DNA from: Myxococcota bacterium
GTDB lineage: Bacteria > Myxococcota_C > UBA6777
Direction: 5' to 3'
Length of the DNA: 64,000 nucleotides
Assembly (NCBI GenBank): GCA_023150835.1
Contig: JAKLKB010000017.1
Span: 1-64,000 of the forward strand
Shown: positions 36,198 to 44,024 of the stretch, piece by piece
Layout: each line of letters begins with the position of its first letter
Numbering within the stretch: the first letter of the stretch is position 1
The notes under the pieces: model-generated
What the model saw: the letters and a program-made list of their open reading frames with translations, nothing else
Databases searched by the model: none
What the model was told of the DNA's origin: nothing
Translations under genes and position numbers: made by a program

Positions 36198-37166
36198 ATG
36201 GAGAAGCAGGTGTTGGAACAGCGGCATGAGATCTTGTATTTGTACGATGCGCGGATGGGGAATCCGAACGGAGATCCGAGCGAGAATCGCCCGCGAGTGT
36301 TGCCGGATGGGACGCATTATGTGACGGATGTGCGGCTGAAGCGGTTTGTGCGGGATTTTTTGAGTGGGCAAGGACAGGATATCTTGGTGGATACGCGGGA
36401 GAAGACGACAAATTTGACGGGTCGGGTGCTGGCGTATTTGGAGAAGACGGGAAAAAAAGAAGCCAACGGAAAAGAATTGGTGGATATCTTGTTGGAGAGC
36501 TTTGTGGACGCACGGTTGTTTGGGTCGTCGTTGGCGTTTAAGGAGAGAGAGAAGGACGGGGCGAAGGAGAAGGAGAAGGTGAAGTTGGAGGCGGATCCGA
36601 AGACCTTGACGGGTGCGGTGCAGTTCAATCATGGGGAAGTGCTGCACAAAGCAGAGGAAGTCGATATCTACGGGACATCGGTGTTTGGGAGCACGGAAGA
36701 AAAGAAGCAAGGGACGTTTACGTCGTATCACGGGTTGCGTTATGCGCTGATCGGGTTTCATGGTGTGGCAAACGAGCACAACGCGAAGCGAACGCGGATG
36801 ACGCAAGCGGATTACGATACGTTGTTGGGAGCGTTGTGGAAAGGAGTGCGCTCGGCGGCGAATACGCGAACGAAGATGGGGCAGATGCCGCAGTTGTTGG
36901 TGAGTGTGCGATACAAAAAAGCAGCGGAGTTTCAGTTGGGGGGGATGTTGCCGTATGTGCGACTGGTGGGTGTGGATGGGAAGGCAGAGACGGCGTGGTC
37001 GTGTGCGGCGGATTATCGGGTGGATTTGAGTCGGTTGGTGGATCGGTTGAAGTACTTTCAGAGCAAAGTAGACAAGGTGTTTTATCAGGTGTCGCCCGAT
37101 CTACAGTGGGAGTCGAATCCAACGGAGGGTTGGGAAGCGTTGGATCTGGAAGGTCTCAAAGGCTAG
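36198..37166 (+). CDS. cas7: Cas7 (Csh2-type) backbone subunit
   Basis: The product is 322 aa, with GAGAGGAAAAGGCG before the ATG. The N-terminus reads RHEILYLYDARMGNPNGDPS, the diagnostic start of the Csh2/Cas7b family, followed by YVTDVRLKRFVRDFL. Later FGSTEEKKQGTFTSYHGLRY matches the family's thumb/core region. Several copies coat the crRNA spacer and form the Cascade backbone. The gene lies between cas8b and cas5, with 21 bp to cas5. Confidence 0.96.
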   Translation: MEKQVLEQRHEILYLYDARMGNPNGDPSENRPRVLPDGTHYVTDVRLKRFVRDFLSGQGQDILVDTREKTTNLTGRVLAYLEKTGKKEANGKELVDILLESFVDARLFGSSLAFKEREKDGAKEKEKVKLEADPKTLTGAVQFNHGEVLHKAEEVDIYGTSVFGSTEEKKQGTFTSYHGLRYALIGFHGVANEHNAKRTRMTQADYDTLLGALWKGVRSAANTRTKMGQMPQLLVSVRYKKAAEFQLGGMLPYVRLVGVDGKAETAWSCAADYRVDLSRLVDRLKYFQSKVDKVFYQVSPDLQWESNPTEGWEALDLEGLKG

Positions 37167-37187
37167 GCCCGGAAAGAAGCGTGGGCG

Positions 37188-37943
37188 ATGAAAGTTCTAT
37201 CGTTTCGGTACAGTGGTCGATTTGGTTTGTTTGTGCGTGCAGAGTCGAAAGTGTCGTGGCTGAGTTATCCTGTGCCACCGCGCACAGCGTTGTTGGGGCT
37301 GTTGGGTGCGGTGCTGGGTTTGGAAAAAGATGCACCGCAAGGGTTGTTGGGCGGAGCTTTTGTGGGGATAAAAGGCGAACATCCGCGAACGCACTGGCAC
37401 CATGCCCAACTGCACAAGAGGCTGTTTCCGCAGCCGCAGCCGAAGCAGGTGAAGTGGACGAAGAAAAAAGCCGATTTGGAAAGCAAAGAAGAGAAAGAGG
37501 CGAAGGGCAACACAGATCTGCCGACATTGATGATGCAAGAGTGGTTGTTGTGGCCGGATTATCAGGTGTTTACGGGATTACCGTCGCCGTACCACGAAGA
37601 ACTGAAAGAGCGGTTGATAGAGAGGCGTTGGTGTTATGGGGTGAGTTTGGGTTTGAGCGAGATGTTGGGGGATCTCGAATACATAGGAGAAGAAGAGTCG
37701 GAGCGTTGTAGTGGAGGAGTGTACGATATCGCGACGGTGTGTCGGATGGATGAAGGGGAGCTTGAGGCGAAAGAGGCGTTGGATAGGAGGTTGTATTTGC
37801 AACAGCTTCAGATGCCGCGTGAGGTGACGGAGGATAGGGTGTTTACGATGTGTTCGTATCTCGCGGAGCGTCGTGGGCAAGCGCTACCAGTTCGGACGCA
37901 AAGTGCCTATCATTGGGGGGAATCATACATCAGCTTTTTGTGA
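37188..37943 (+). CDS. cas5: Cas5 (Csh-type) subunit
   Basis: The product is 251 aa. It starts MKVLSFRYSGRFGLFVRAES and continues with YPVPPRTALLGLLGAVLGL, the Cas5 N-terminal RRM signature, including the basic Pro-Pro-Arg-Thr segment. It caps the 5' tag of the crRNA in Cascade. The ribosome site is weak (GGAAAGAAGCGTGGGCG). With 21 bp after cas7, translation is probably linked to that gene. Confidence 0.93.
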   Translation: MKVLSFRYSGRFGLFVRAESKVSWLSYPVPPRTALLGLLGAVLGLEKDAPQGLLGGAFVGIKGEHPRTHWHHAQLHKRLFPQPQPKQVKWTKKKADLESKEEKEAKGNTDLPTLMMQEWLLWPDYQVFTGLPSPYHEELKERLIERRWCYGVSLGLSEMLGDLEYIGEEESERCSGGVYDIATVCRMDEGELEAKEALDRRLYLQQLQMPREVTEDRVFTMCSYLAERRGQALPVRTQSAYHWGESYISFL

Positions 37944-38019
37944 GAGAGGAAGACCTCGTTGTGTTGTGATCGGGTGAGCGTGGGAGATCATTCTTTAGCT
38001 TTTTGCGAGAGAGGGAAAG

Positions 38020-40362
38020 ATGTTGGAAAGCAAGGGAGAGAGAGAGGGGTTATGGTCGCATCCACATCAACGGTTGTTGGAACACGTCGATCAGGTATAC
38101 AAGACGACGGGTTGGATCGTGGAGCAACACAGCAGCGAAGGGTTGTTGGGAAGAGAAGATATCCGGCGGATGGCGCTTCGTTTGGCGCGCCTGCATGATC
38201 TGGGCAAAGGCACGCCAGCGTTCCAATCGTACATCAGGGATCCAGCGAGGTACCAAGGAAAACCGAATGAAAAGGCGCATACGCCGCTGTCGTTGGTGTT
38301 GACGCTGTGGTTGGCGAAGCAGGAAGGTTGGGGATTTGAGGAGGCATTTGCGTTGGCGCAGGCGGCGTGGGGACACCATACAAGACTGCGGGGTTGGAAA
38401 GAGATGGTGGATCTGTTTGTGTGCGATCAATGGATGCGGGTGATAGAGCGGCAGCTTCCGCAGATGGATCTGCGGCTGCTAGGGGAGGAAAGTGGAGAGG
38501 TGGGGTTGATGGCGTTGGGAGAGGCTGGAGAGAGCGTTGATCTGGACGAGTTGGGGGATTGGTGGGGGGATGAAGCGGAGAAGCTGGAAAGGATGGGGCT
38601 GGAGGAAGGGTTTGCGTATCGGGTGAAAGTTCAGGCATTGTTTTCGGTGTTGCTGGAGGCGGACAAGGCGTTGTTGGTGATGGGGGAGGAACTCTACAAG
38701 GAGAAAAAGACGTACACGCTGTCGATTGGGAGGATAGACGCTTATGTGGGAGAACAAGCGAAGACGCCGTTGGATAGGGCGAGGGAAGAAGCGCGGCAAA
38801 AGGTGTTGTTGTCGGTAGAGAGGGCGAAGGAGCGGGTGCAGCATCTGATCTTGCCGACGGGGATGGGGAAGACGTTGGCAGCGGCATCATGGGCGTTTGG
38901 GCATCGAGAGAAGGCGTTAGGTAGGCCGCCGAAGGTGGTGGTGGTGATGCCTTTTTTGAGTGTGATCGAGCAAACAGAGCGGGTGTATCGGCGTGTTTTG
39001 GAGGTGGAAGCGGGAGGGAGCATGATGTTGGCGTCGCACTCGTTGAGCGAGCGGGTGTATGACAGCGAGTCGGGGAGTGAAGCGGATTTCTTTTTAGATA
39101 CATGGCGTTCGGAGATCATCGTCACGACATACGATCAGCTATTGTTGGTGCTTTTTGATCCGAGGGCACGATATCAGATGCGTTTTCATGGGTTGATGGA
39201 TGCGTTGTTGATCTTGGACGAGCTTCAGGGGCTGCCGTGTGGGGTGTGGGAACCCGTGTCGAGGATGCTGGGTGCGTTGTGTGCGGAGGGGAATACGCGA
39301 GTGTTGGCGATGTCAGCGACGTTGCCGCCGTTTTTGAGCGGATCGGTGTCTGTTTTGGAACAGGGAGATGTGGAAGCGTATCGGGGGATGTTTCAGCGGT
39401 ATCGGATCGTGTTGGAGCATCGGAGAAAGCAGACATTGGAGGAATTTAAAGAGGGTTTGTTGGGCGAAGTGGAGGATTGGGAGAAGGAAGGTAAGCGGGT
39501 GTTGATCACGTTGAACACAAGGCGATCAGCGCGATGGTTGAGGGATAGGCTTGCGGAGGTGTGGGGTGAGGAAGGGTTGTATTTTTTGAGTGCGGATGTG
39601 ACGCCGTTGGATCGATCTTCGGCGTTGCGTTCGATCCGCAAAAGCCAAGGCGCGGAGGGAGGGCGCAAAGGTTGTTTGGTGGTGTCTACGCAATGTATCG
39701 AGGCGGGGGTGGATATCGATATGGATCTAGTCATTCGAGACTTTGCACCGCTCGATAGTCTGATCCAGATATCGGGACGCTGCAATCGCAACGGAGAGAA
39801 GCCACGTTGTGATGTGCGGGTGGTGTCGCTTTGCGATGAAGGAGGCAAGTCCTTTGCGGAGATGATCTACGATCGCATTCATCTGGATGCGACGCACGAG
39901 GTGCTGAGGCACAGCGAGGTGATCTTGGAAGAGCAGGCTGGAGGGATCTGCGATGCGTACTTTGGTTTGCTGTCGGAGCGAAAGAACACGGGACTTGAAG
40001 CAGCACAGAAGTTTGCACGATTTGAGGGAGAGGTGTGCGTGCGTGAGTTGTTGCGTGGGAAGCAAGCCGAGCAGTACACGATCGTGATCGCAGAGCAGAT
40101 TGCGGGCTTACGGGAGCGATTCGAGGAAGCGATGAGACAAAGGGATCGTTGGGAGAGGCGGAGGGCATTGCGAGGATTGGCAGCGGAGATGGCGCGTGTT
40201 TCCGTGCAAATCTATGCAACAAAAAAATTGGATCCGAATGAATTTGCGGAGGAACGGGGCGTTGCGTACTTTTTGCGCGAGGATAAGAGGCATTTGTACA
40301 CATCGGCACGGGGGTTGGATCTTGAAGGGGTGAAGGGAGGAGAGGCGACCGTTTGTTTTTGA
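38020..40362 (+). CDS. cas3: Cas3, HD nuclease-helicase
   Basis: The product is 780 aa, ATG at 38020 after GAGAGGGAAAG. The N-terminal HD nuclease domain is seen in HPHQRLLEHVDQV (His 22) and ARLHDLGKGTPAFQ (His 59-Asp 60), with WGHHTRLRGW further on. The helicase part has Walker A LPTGMGKT (278-285), motif II LLILDELQGL (DELQ instead of the usual DEAH/DExH), motif III AMSATLPP, and motif VI QISGRCNRNGE. It degrades target DNA recruited by Cascade. It is the last gene of the effector operon; a dispersed repeat begins 16 bp after the stop. Confidence 0.97.
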   Translation: MLESKGEREGLWSHPHQRLLEHVDQVYKTTGWIVEQHSSEGLLGREDIRRMALRLARLHDLGKGTPAFQSYIRDPARYQGKPNEKAHTPLSLVLTLWLAKQEGWGFEEAFALAQAAWGHHTRLRGWKEMVDLFVCDQWMRVIERQLPQMDLRLLGEESGEVGLMALGEAGESVDLDELGDWWGDEAEKLERMGLEEGFAYRVKVQALFSVLLEADKALLVMGEELYKEKKTYTLSIGRIDAYVGEQAKTPLDRAREEARQKVLLSVERAKERVQHLILPTGMGKTLAAASWAFGHREKALGRPPKVVVVMPFLSVIEQTERVYRRVLEVEAGGSMMLASHSLSERVYDSESGSEADFFLDTWRSEIIVTTYDQLLLVLFDPRARYQMRFHGLMDALLILDELQGLPCGVWEPVSRMLGALCAEGNTRVLAMSATLPPFLSGSVSVLEQGDVEAYRGMFQRYRIVLEHRRKQTLEEFKEGLLGEVEDWEKEGKRVLITLNTRRSARWLRDRLAEVWGEEGLYFLSADVTPLDRSSALRSIRKSQGAEGGRKGCLVVSTQCIEAGVDIDMDLVIRDFAPLDSLIQISGRCNRNGEKPRCDVRVVSLCDEGGKSFAEMIYDRIHLDATHEVLRHSEVILEEQAGGICDAYFGLLSERKNTGLEAAQKFARFEGEVCVRELLRGKQAEQYTIVIAEQIAGLRERFEEAMRQRDRWERRRALRGLAAEMARVSVQIYATKKLDPNEFAEERGVAYFLREDKRHLYTSARGLDLEGVKGGEATVCF

Positions 40363-40377
40363 GAGAAGCGGTTTGAT

Positions 40378-40502
40378 AAAAAACCCCGTGTTCGCGGTTG
40401 TTCAAGCGAGAGCGTCGTTGGTTTGAAAAACAGTGATCGTTTCGCCCCTTTCGGGGTCAAGGGGCCGTTGGTCCCTTGCGGGGTATGGGGCAGCGCCCCA
40501 TG
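40378..40502 (-). repeat. Dispersed intergenic hairpin element, copy D
   Basis: A well-preserved minus-oriented copy: AAAAACCCCGTGTTCGCGG, TTCAAGCGAGAGCGTCG, TTGGTTTGAAAAACAG, CGGGGTCAAGGGG...GTCCCTTG, GGGGCAGCGCCCC. It lies between the convergent cas3 and selU genes and may act as a bidirectional terminator there. Confidence 0.88.
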
Positions 40503-40531
40503 AACGATGAATCGAAGCGAAGTGAAGGAGA

Positions 40532-41608
40532 TCAGAGAAGGGAAGTGCGTTGGAGAGACCATGAGTGGAGGGAGCGGGCGGCATTGTGGAGGGTGTGGGG
40601 ATGGAGATCGGGCAAGGAGTGCGTGTGTTCTTGTGGGGATGGGAAGAGGATGTGGCTGGAACGGGCGTAGCAAGGGTCGTAATGGGCGGTGAGGAGGGCG
40701 TCAGCGAGTTCGGTCCAGCGCTGTTGTTGGAGTAGGGAGTGCCATTGTTGGAGGGTGAGGGCGGGGTGAAGGGGTTTGAGCTTGTCGAGCAACATCTCGA
40801 AGGTCTGGGGATTGTGGATGAAGTGTTGGTATTCATCGAGCAGAAGGGCGATACGGATGGGATGGGGTGTTTGGAGATGGACACGCGGTGCGTGGCGAAG
40901 CGTATCCCAAAGGGGTTTGGGGATCTGGACGCGACCGATCTTGTTACTTTCGGACTCGATCCAGACGGGTCGTGTGGGATCGAGATGGCGCAAAGCATCC
41001 CAGAGCAACGTTTCAAAGTGTTTTTGTGAAGGTTGACGGCGTTGTGGATCTTCCCACCAGTACGAGCCCAAGAGCGATCCGCGATGTTGGGCCAAGGCTT
41101 CGAGATCGATGATCTGCGCGCCTTGCTGTTGTAAAGCCTCAAGCAGTCGGGTTTTTCCGCTACCTGTTGGGCCTGCAAGCAAGATCATGGGTATCGCTGA
41201 AAAGTCCTCTGCAAGGGCACGGCGAACTTCGGAGCGAAAGCCCTTGTATCCGCCTTGAAGCGTATGCACCTGCCATCCGACGGCCTGCAACACCATCGCC
41301 AAGCTCGCCGAGCGCATCCCGCCACGCCAACAGTACACCAACGGCGCAAAGCGCTTGTCTTTGTCAGCAAAGTAGCTGCTGAGATGCTCGCTGATGCGGC
41401 GGTTACAGATGGCGGCCCCTTGTTTGGCGGCCTCGAAGGGATGAGACTTGTAGAGAAGGCCGATGCGTGCGCGTTCTTCATCGACCATGACAGGGAGAGA
41501 GAGCGCGTGGGGGATGTGATCTTCGCGATACTCCGAAGGTGAGCGCACATCAAGGATCGCATCAAAAGAAGAAAGATCGTAGCTTGTCCAGATTCCAAAA
41601 GGTCGCAT
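40532..41608 (-). CDS. selU: tRNA 2-selenouridine synthase
   Basis: The product is 358 aa. The N-terminal rhodanese domain (1-130) has DVRSPSEYREDHIPHA and the active-site loop YCWRGGMRS with Cys 93, both diagnostic of SelU/MnmH. A P-loop follows (GPTGSGKT, 146-153), then ESESNKIG and helical segments typical of the family's second domain. The enzyme geranylates and then selenates 2-thiouridine at the wobble base of Lys, Glu and Gln tRNAs using selenophosphate. This implies a selenophosphate synthetase elsewhere in the genome. Tandem 15-bp repeats run up to the start codon and replace a recognisable ribosome site. Confidence 0.95.
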   Translation of the reverse strand: MRPFGIWTSYDLSSFDAILDVRSPSEYREDHIPHALSLPVMVDEERARIGLLYKSHPFEAAKQGAAICNRRISEHLSSYFADKDKRFAPLVYCWRGGMRSASLAMVLQAVGWQVHTLQGGYKGFRSEVRRALAEDFSAIPMILLAGPTGSGKTRLLEALQQQGAQIIDLEALAQHRGSLLGSYWWEDPQRRQPSQKHFETLLWDALRHLDPTRPVWIESESNKIGRVQIPKPLWDTLRHAPRVHLQTPHPIRIALLLDEYQHFIHNPQTFEMLLDKLKPLHPALTLQQWHSLLQQQRWTELADALLTAHYDPCYARSSHILFPSPQEHTHSLPDLHPHTLHNAARSLHSWSLQRTSLL

Positions 41609-41651
41609 CGTGGTTTCTTTGATCGTGGTTTCTTTGATCGTGGTTTCTGTT
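41607..41651. repeat. 15-bp tandem repeat at the selU start codon
   Basis: ATCGTGGTTTCTTTG at 41607 and 41622, with a third slightly altered copy (ATCGTGGTTTCTGTT) at 41637. On the selU strand these read as repeated ATCAAAGAAACCACG directly before and touching the ATG. Confidence 0.9.
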
Positions 41652-41873
41652 GGGGGTGGGTTGTAAGGCGAAAAGGCCGATATGTGGTGAAAGTAGGCTC
41701 AAGGGTCACGAGATCGGCTTGCGATGCTAAGGCACAATCGGCGAAAACGCAACATGGTTGGTGCTGTTGTGGCAAAGGGAGGTGGAGAAGAGTTGATTTT
41801 TTGATCGCGATCTGTTTTGTTGTGCGTGATCAGAGAATGATTCGGAGAGGACTTGTTGGGTTTGTTTGATTTG

Positions 41874-42000
41874 ATGTGGGGTTTCACCCCATGCCTCACA
41901 AGGGGGCGCGGCTCTATGGACCCCGTGTTTGGCGAAAAGACCATAGATCTTTCAACACAACGGCTCTGTTGCTTGAAGTGCCGAGAACAAGGGTGTTTTG
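41874..42000 (+). repeat. Dispersed intergenic hairpin element, copy E
   Basis: A plus-oriented diverged copy: GTGGGGTTTCACCCCAT hairpin, CACAAGGGGGCGCGG, GACCCCGTGTTTGGCG, CAACACAACGGCTC, and GCTTGAAGTGCCGAGAACA at the end. It lies in the divergent region between selU and the YbjN-like gene. Positions 41652-41873 hold no other recognisable feature. Confidence 0.75.
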
Positions 42001-42030
42001 TGATGGGTAGTATGAGAGGAAAAGACCGCG

Positions 42031-42498
42031 ATGTGTGATGTTGTGTCGGAGAGTCCGTTGTTTTCGGTGGCGTTGTCGTTTTTTGAAGAAGACGAATGGG
42101 AGTACCAGCGGTCGAGTGGCGAAGTGTTGTTGATGCAGTTTCGAGCGGAGCACGCGTTGTTGCGGTGCGTTGCGCAAGTAGAGCCTACGCAAGAGGTGTT
42201 TTTGTTTTATTCGATGTTGGGCGTGTATGTGTCGGAGCCCAAGAGAGAGAAGGTGGCGTTGTTTTTGACGCGAGCCAACTATGGGATGCGGGTGGGGAAT
42301 TTTGAGATGGATCTGGAGGATGGAGAGGTGCGGTTTAAGACGAGCTTTGTGGCATCGGGGGCGGAAGCCACCGTCGAGATGGTACGCCGGACGGTGTATT
42401 ACAACCTCGCGATGATGGACAAGTATTATGTGGGGTTGATGCGGGTGGTGTTTGCGGATGTGACGCCGGAAGAAGCCATCCATGAGATCGAAGGATAG
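42031..42498 (+). CDS. YbjN-like (PF10722) protein
   Basis: The product is 155 aa, with GAGAGGAAAAGACCGCG before the ATG. The layout fits the YbjN/type III-chaperone-like fold. It starts with amphipathic strands (ECALLRC-like 'HALLRCVAQVEPTQEVFLFY'), continues with LFLTRANYGMRVGNFEMDLE, which is the most diagnostic stretch ('N.....G.F.....G.v'), and ends in long helices ending YYVGLMRVVFADVTPEEAI. Members are small acidic proteins that may regulate or chaperone others. No partner is obvious. Dispersed repeats lie on both sides. Confidence 0.78.
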   Translation: MCDVVSESPLFSVALSFFEEDEWEYQRSSGEVLLMQFRAEHALLRCVAQVEPTQEVFLFYSMLGVYVSEPKREKVALFLTRANYGMRVGNFEMDLEDGEVRFKTSFVASGAEATVEMVRRTVYYNLAMMDKYYVGLMRVVFADVTPEEAIHEIEG

Positions 42499-42740
42499 TC
42501 AAGCAGCAGAGTCGTCTGTGTGGAAAACACCTGAAACTCCGTTGTTTGCGGTGTTTCAAGCGGCAGAGTCATTGGTTTGAAAAACACCTGATCACGCCGC
42601 CAATACGGGGTCCATAGAGCCGCGCTAAGGAAGTGGGGTATGGGGCAAAGCCCCACAAAACCATCTGAGAACGCGAGTCCAAAAAGAAAGAAGTGTGTGG
42701 GATGTGGGGCAAAGCCCCACAAAGCCATCTGAGAGCGCAG
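42499..42740 (-). repeat. Dispersed intergenic hairpin element, copy F, with both ends duplicated
   Basis: A minus-oriented copy. Its first part is doubled with a 57-bp period (TCAAGCAGCAGAGTC at 42499, TCAAGCGGCAGAGTC at 42556, each followed by AAAACACCTGA). Its hairpin part is doubled with a 64-bp period (GGGGCAAAGCCCCAC at 42642 and 42706, each followed by CCATCTGAGA). The stretch 42499-42838 has no gene. Confidence 0.85.
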
Positions 42741-42838
42741 GTTCTAAAACAAAGAAGCGTGCGCAAGAAAGTTACAAAAAACCCAAAAAAAGCGTGCGAA
42801 GGAAAGCACAAAAACCGAAGCAGAGGACGGAGTGAGCG

Positions 42839-43975
42839 ATGTTGAGGAAGAGGTGGTTGCGCGTGGTGGCGGTGTGTACGTTGTTGCTGTTTGCGTGGTC
42901 GTGTGTCGCGGATCGGGCGGGTCGGATCTGGGTGGATGCAGACTTTGCGAACGGGCAGATCGCGCTGAAAGGGATCGAGTTGTTGCCGCTGCGGTTGTCG
43001 GTGAATATCGACGGGAACGGGCGGGCAGCGATCGCGGAAGTGAAGGCGGCGCATGAGACGGTGGCGCGTTTGGTGGACGAAGAATTGCGGCGAGTGATGA
43101 GCGTGAAAGGGTATCAATTGGCGCGGGGGCAGATCTCACGCGAGCGGCTGTTGCATATTTTATCGCAAATCGACGGTGCAACGGGCGAAGACGCAGAAGA
43201 GGGAGCGACCAAGGGCGTGACGCCGATCTTGGTGGAGGGCGGGATCCCGGGGACGGACGCGGTGATGGTGATCGAAGGGGCAGCGAATCTCACAACAGAC
43301 GGAAAGAAGGCGGTACAGACGACGGTGATCGTGTTGTTGGTGGCGCTGATCGTGGCGATTATTGTGTTGGCGGTGGCGCTGGGGGCGAAGAACTCGGGAG
43401 GAAAAGGTGGGAAGGGTGTTAAATCGAGAGGTTGGCGAACAGCGGGCCGTTCTGTAGCGGGGGGGAAAGTCAGCGTTGAACGCAGCGGATATCGGAATTA
43501 TCGGCAATATTATCGGACGCACCGAGCCTCAAGAGCGATCCCCTCGGCGGGTGCGTCGCGCCAATACAAGACGCGGTATATGTATGGCGGGCGTTGGCGG
43601 AGTTATCGGGATGCGTATATTCGGCCTTTGGAAGCGGCTTCGATGGTGTTGTATTTTTCGTCTTCGTTGGAGGCGATGGCTGAGGCCCAAAAGGGTCTAC
43701 CCCCGACGGCTGAAAACAATCAGCCGTTCTTTTCGGGTTCTTATCTGGATATCAAGATGTCGTTGATTGAGAAGGGGACAGGGTTGCTATTGTGGTTTGT
43801 GGATCAGCGTTGGAAGATCGAACCCAACAAGCCCGAAGCGGTGCAACAGCAGATGAAAGCGTTGTTTGCGGAGTTTCCTGCGGCAAAGGAACCCCCGCCA
43901 GGCCCTGCGGTTCCGTTGGCTCCTGCGGGGACTCCGCCGCCTCCGCCGCCCGGTCCGAAGTTTTTGGAAGATTGA
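42839..43975 (+). CDS. Lipoprotein with internal membrane helix and Pro-rich tail
   Basis: The product is 378 aa. The ATG follows GAGGACGGAGTGAGCG and starts a lipoprotein signal (MLRKRWLRVVAVCTLLLFAW, then Ser-Cys 22). The mature N-terminal domain (about 30-150) has mixed strands and helices and includes LSVNIDGNGRAAIAEVKAAH. A strong hydrophobic helix follows (VIVLLVALIVAIIVLAVAL, about 162-182), then a Gly/Lys/Arg/Tyr-rich segment, a second folded part (290-345) and a tail of PPPPPPG. I recognise no family. A lipid anchor plus a transmembrane helix in one chain is unusual and could mean the chain spans the inner membrane. The next gene is convergent, 49 bp away. Confidence 0.75.
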   Translation: MLRKRWLRVVAVCTLLLFAWSCVADRAGRIWVDADFANGQIALKGIELLPLRLSVNIDGNGRAAIAEVKAAHETVARLVDEELRRVMSVKGYQLARGQISRERLLHILSQIDGATGEDAEEGATKGVTPILVEGGIPGTDAVMVIEGAANLTTDGKKAVQTTVIVLLVALIVAIIVLAVALGAKNSGGKGGKGVKSRGWRTAGRSVAGGKVSVERSGYRNYRQYYRTHRASRAIPSAGASRQYKTRYMYGGRWRSYRDAYIRPLEAASMVLYFSSSLEAMAEAQKGLPPTAENNQPFFSGSYLDIKMSLIEKGTGLLLWFVDQRWKIEPNKPEAVQQQMKALFAEFPAAKEPPPGPAVPLAPAGTPPPPPPGPKFLED

Positions 43976-44024
43976 TAGGCGTGACGCTGTTGGTTTGTGT
44001 TGTGGGGCGAGGGGCCAGACGCCG

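Noticed and set aside
33211-40362. Type I-C assignment of the effector genes
   Set aside because: A separate Cas6 is present and Cas8 has a CxxC...CxxC zinc-finger of the Csh1 type, with Csh2-type Cas7; type I-C uses Cas5 as the endonuclease and lacks cas6.
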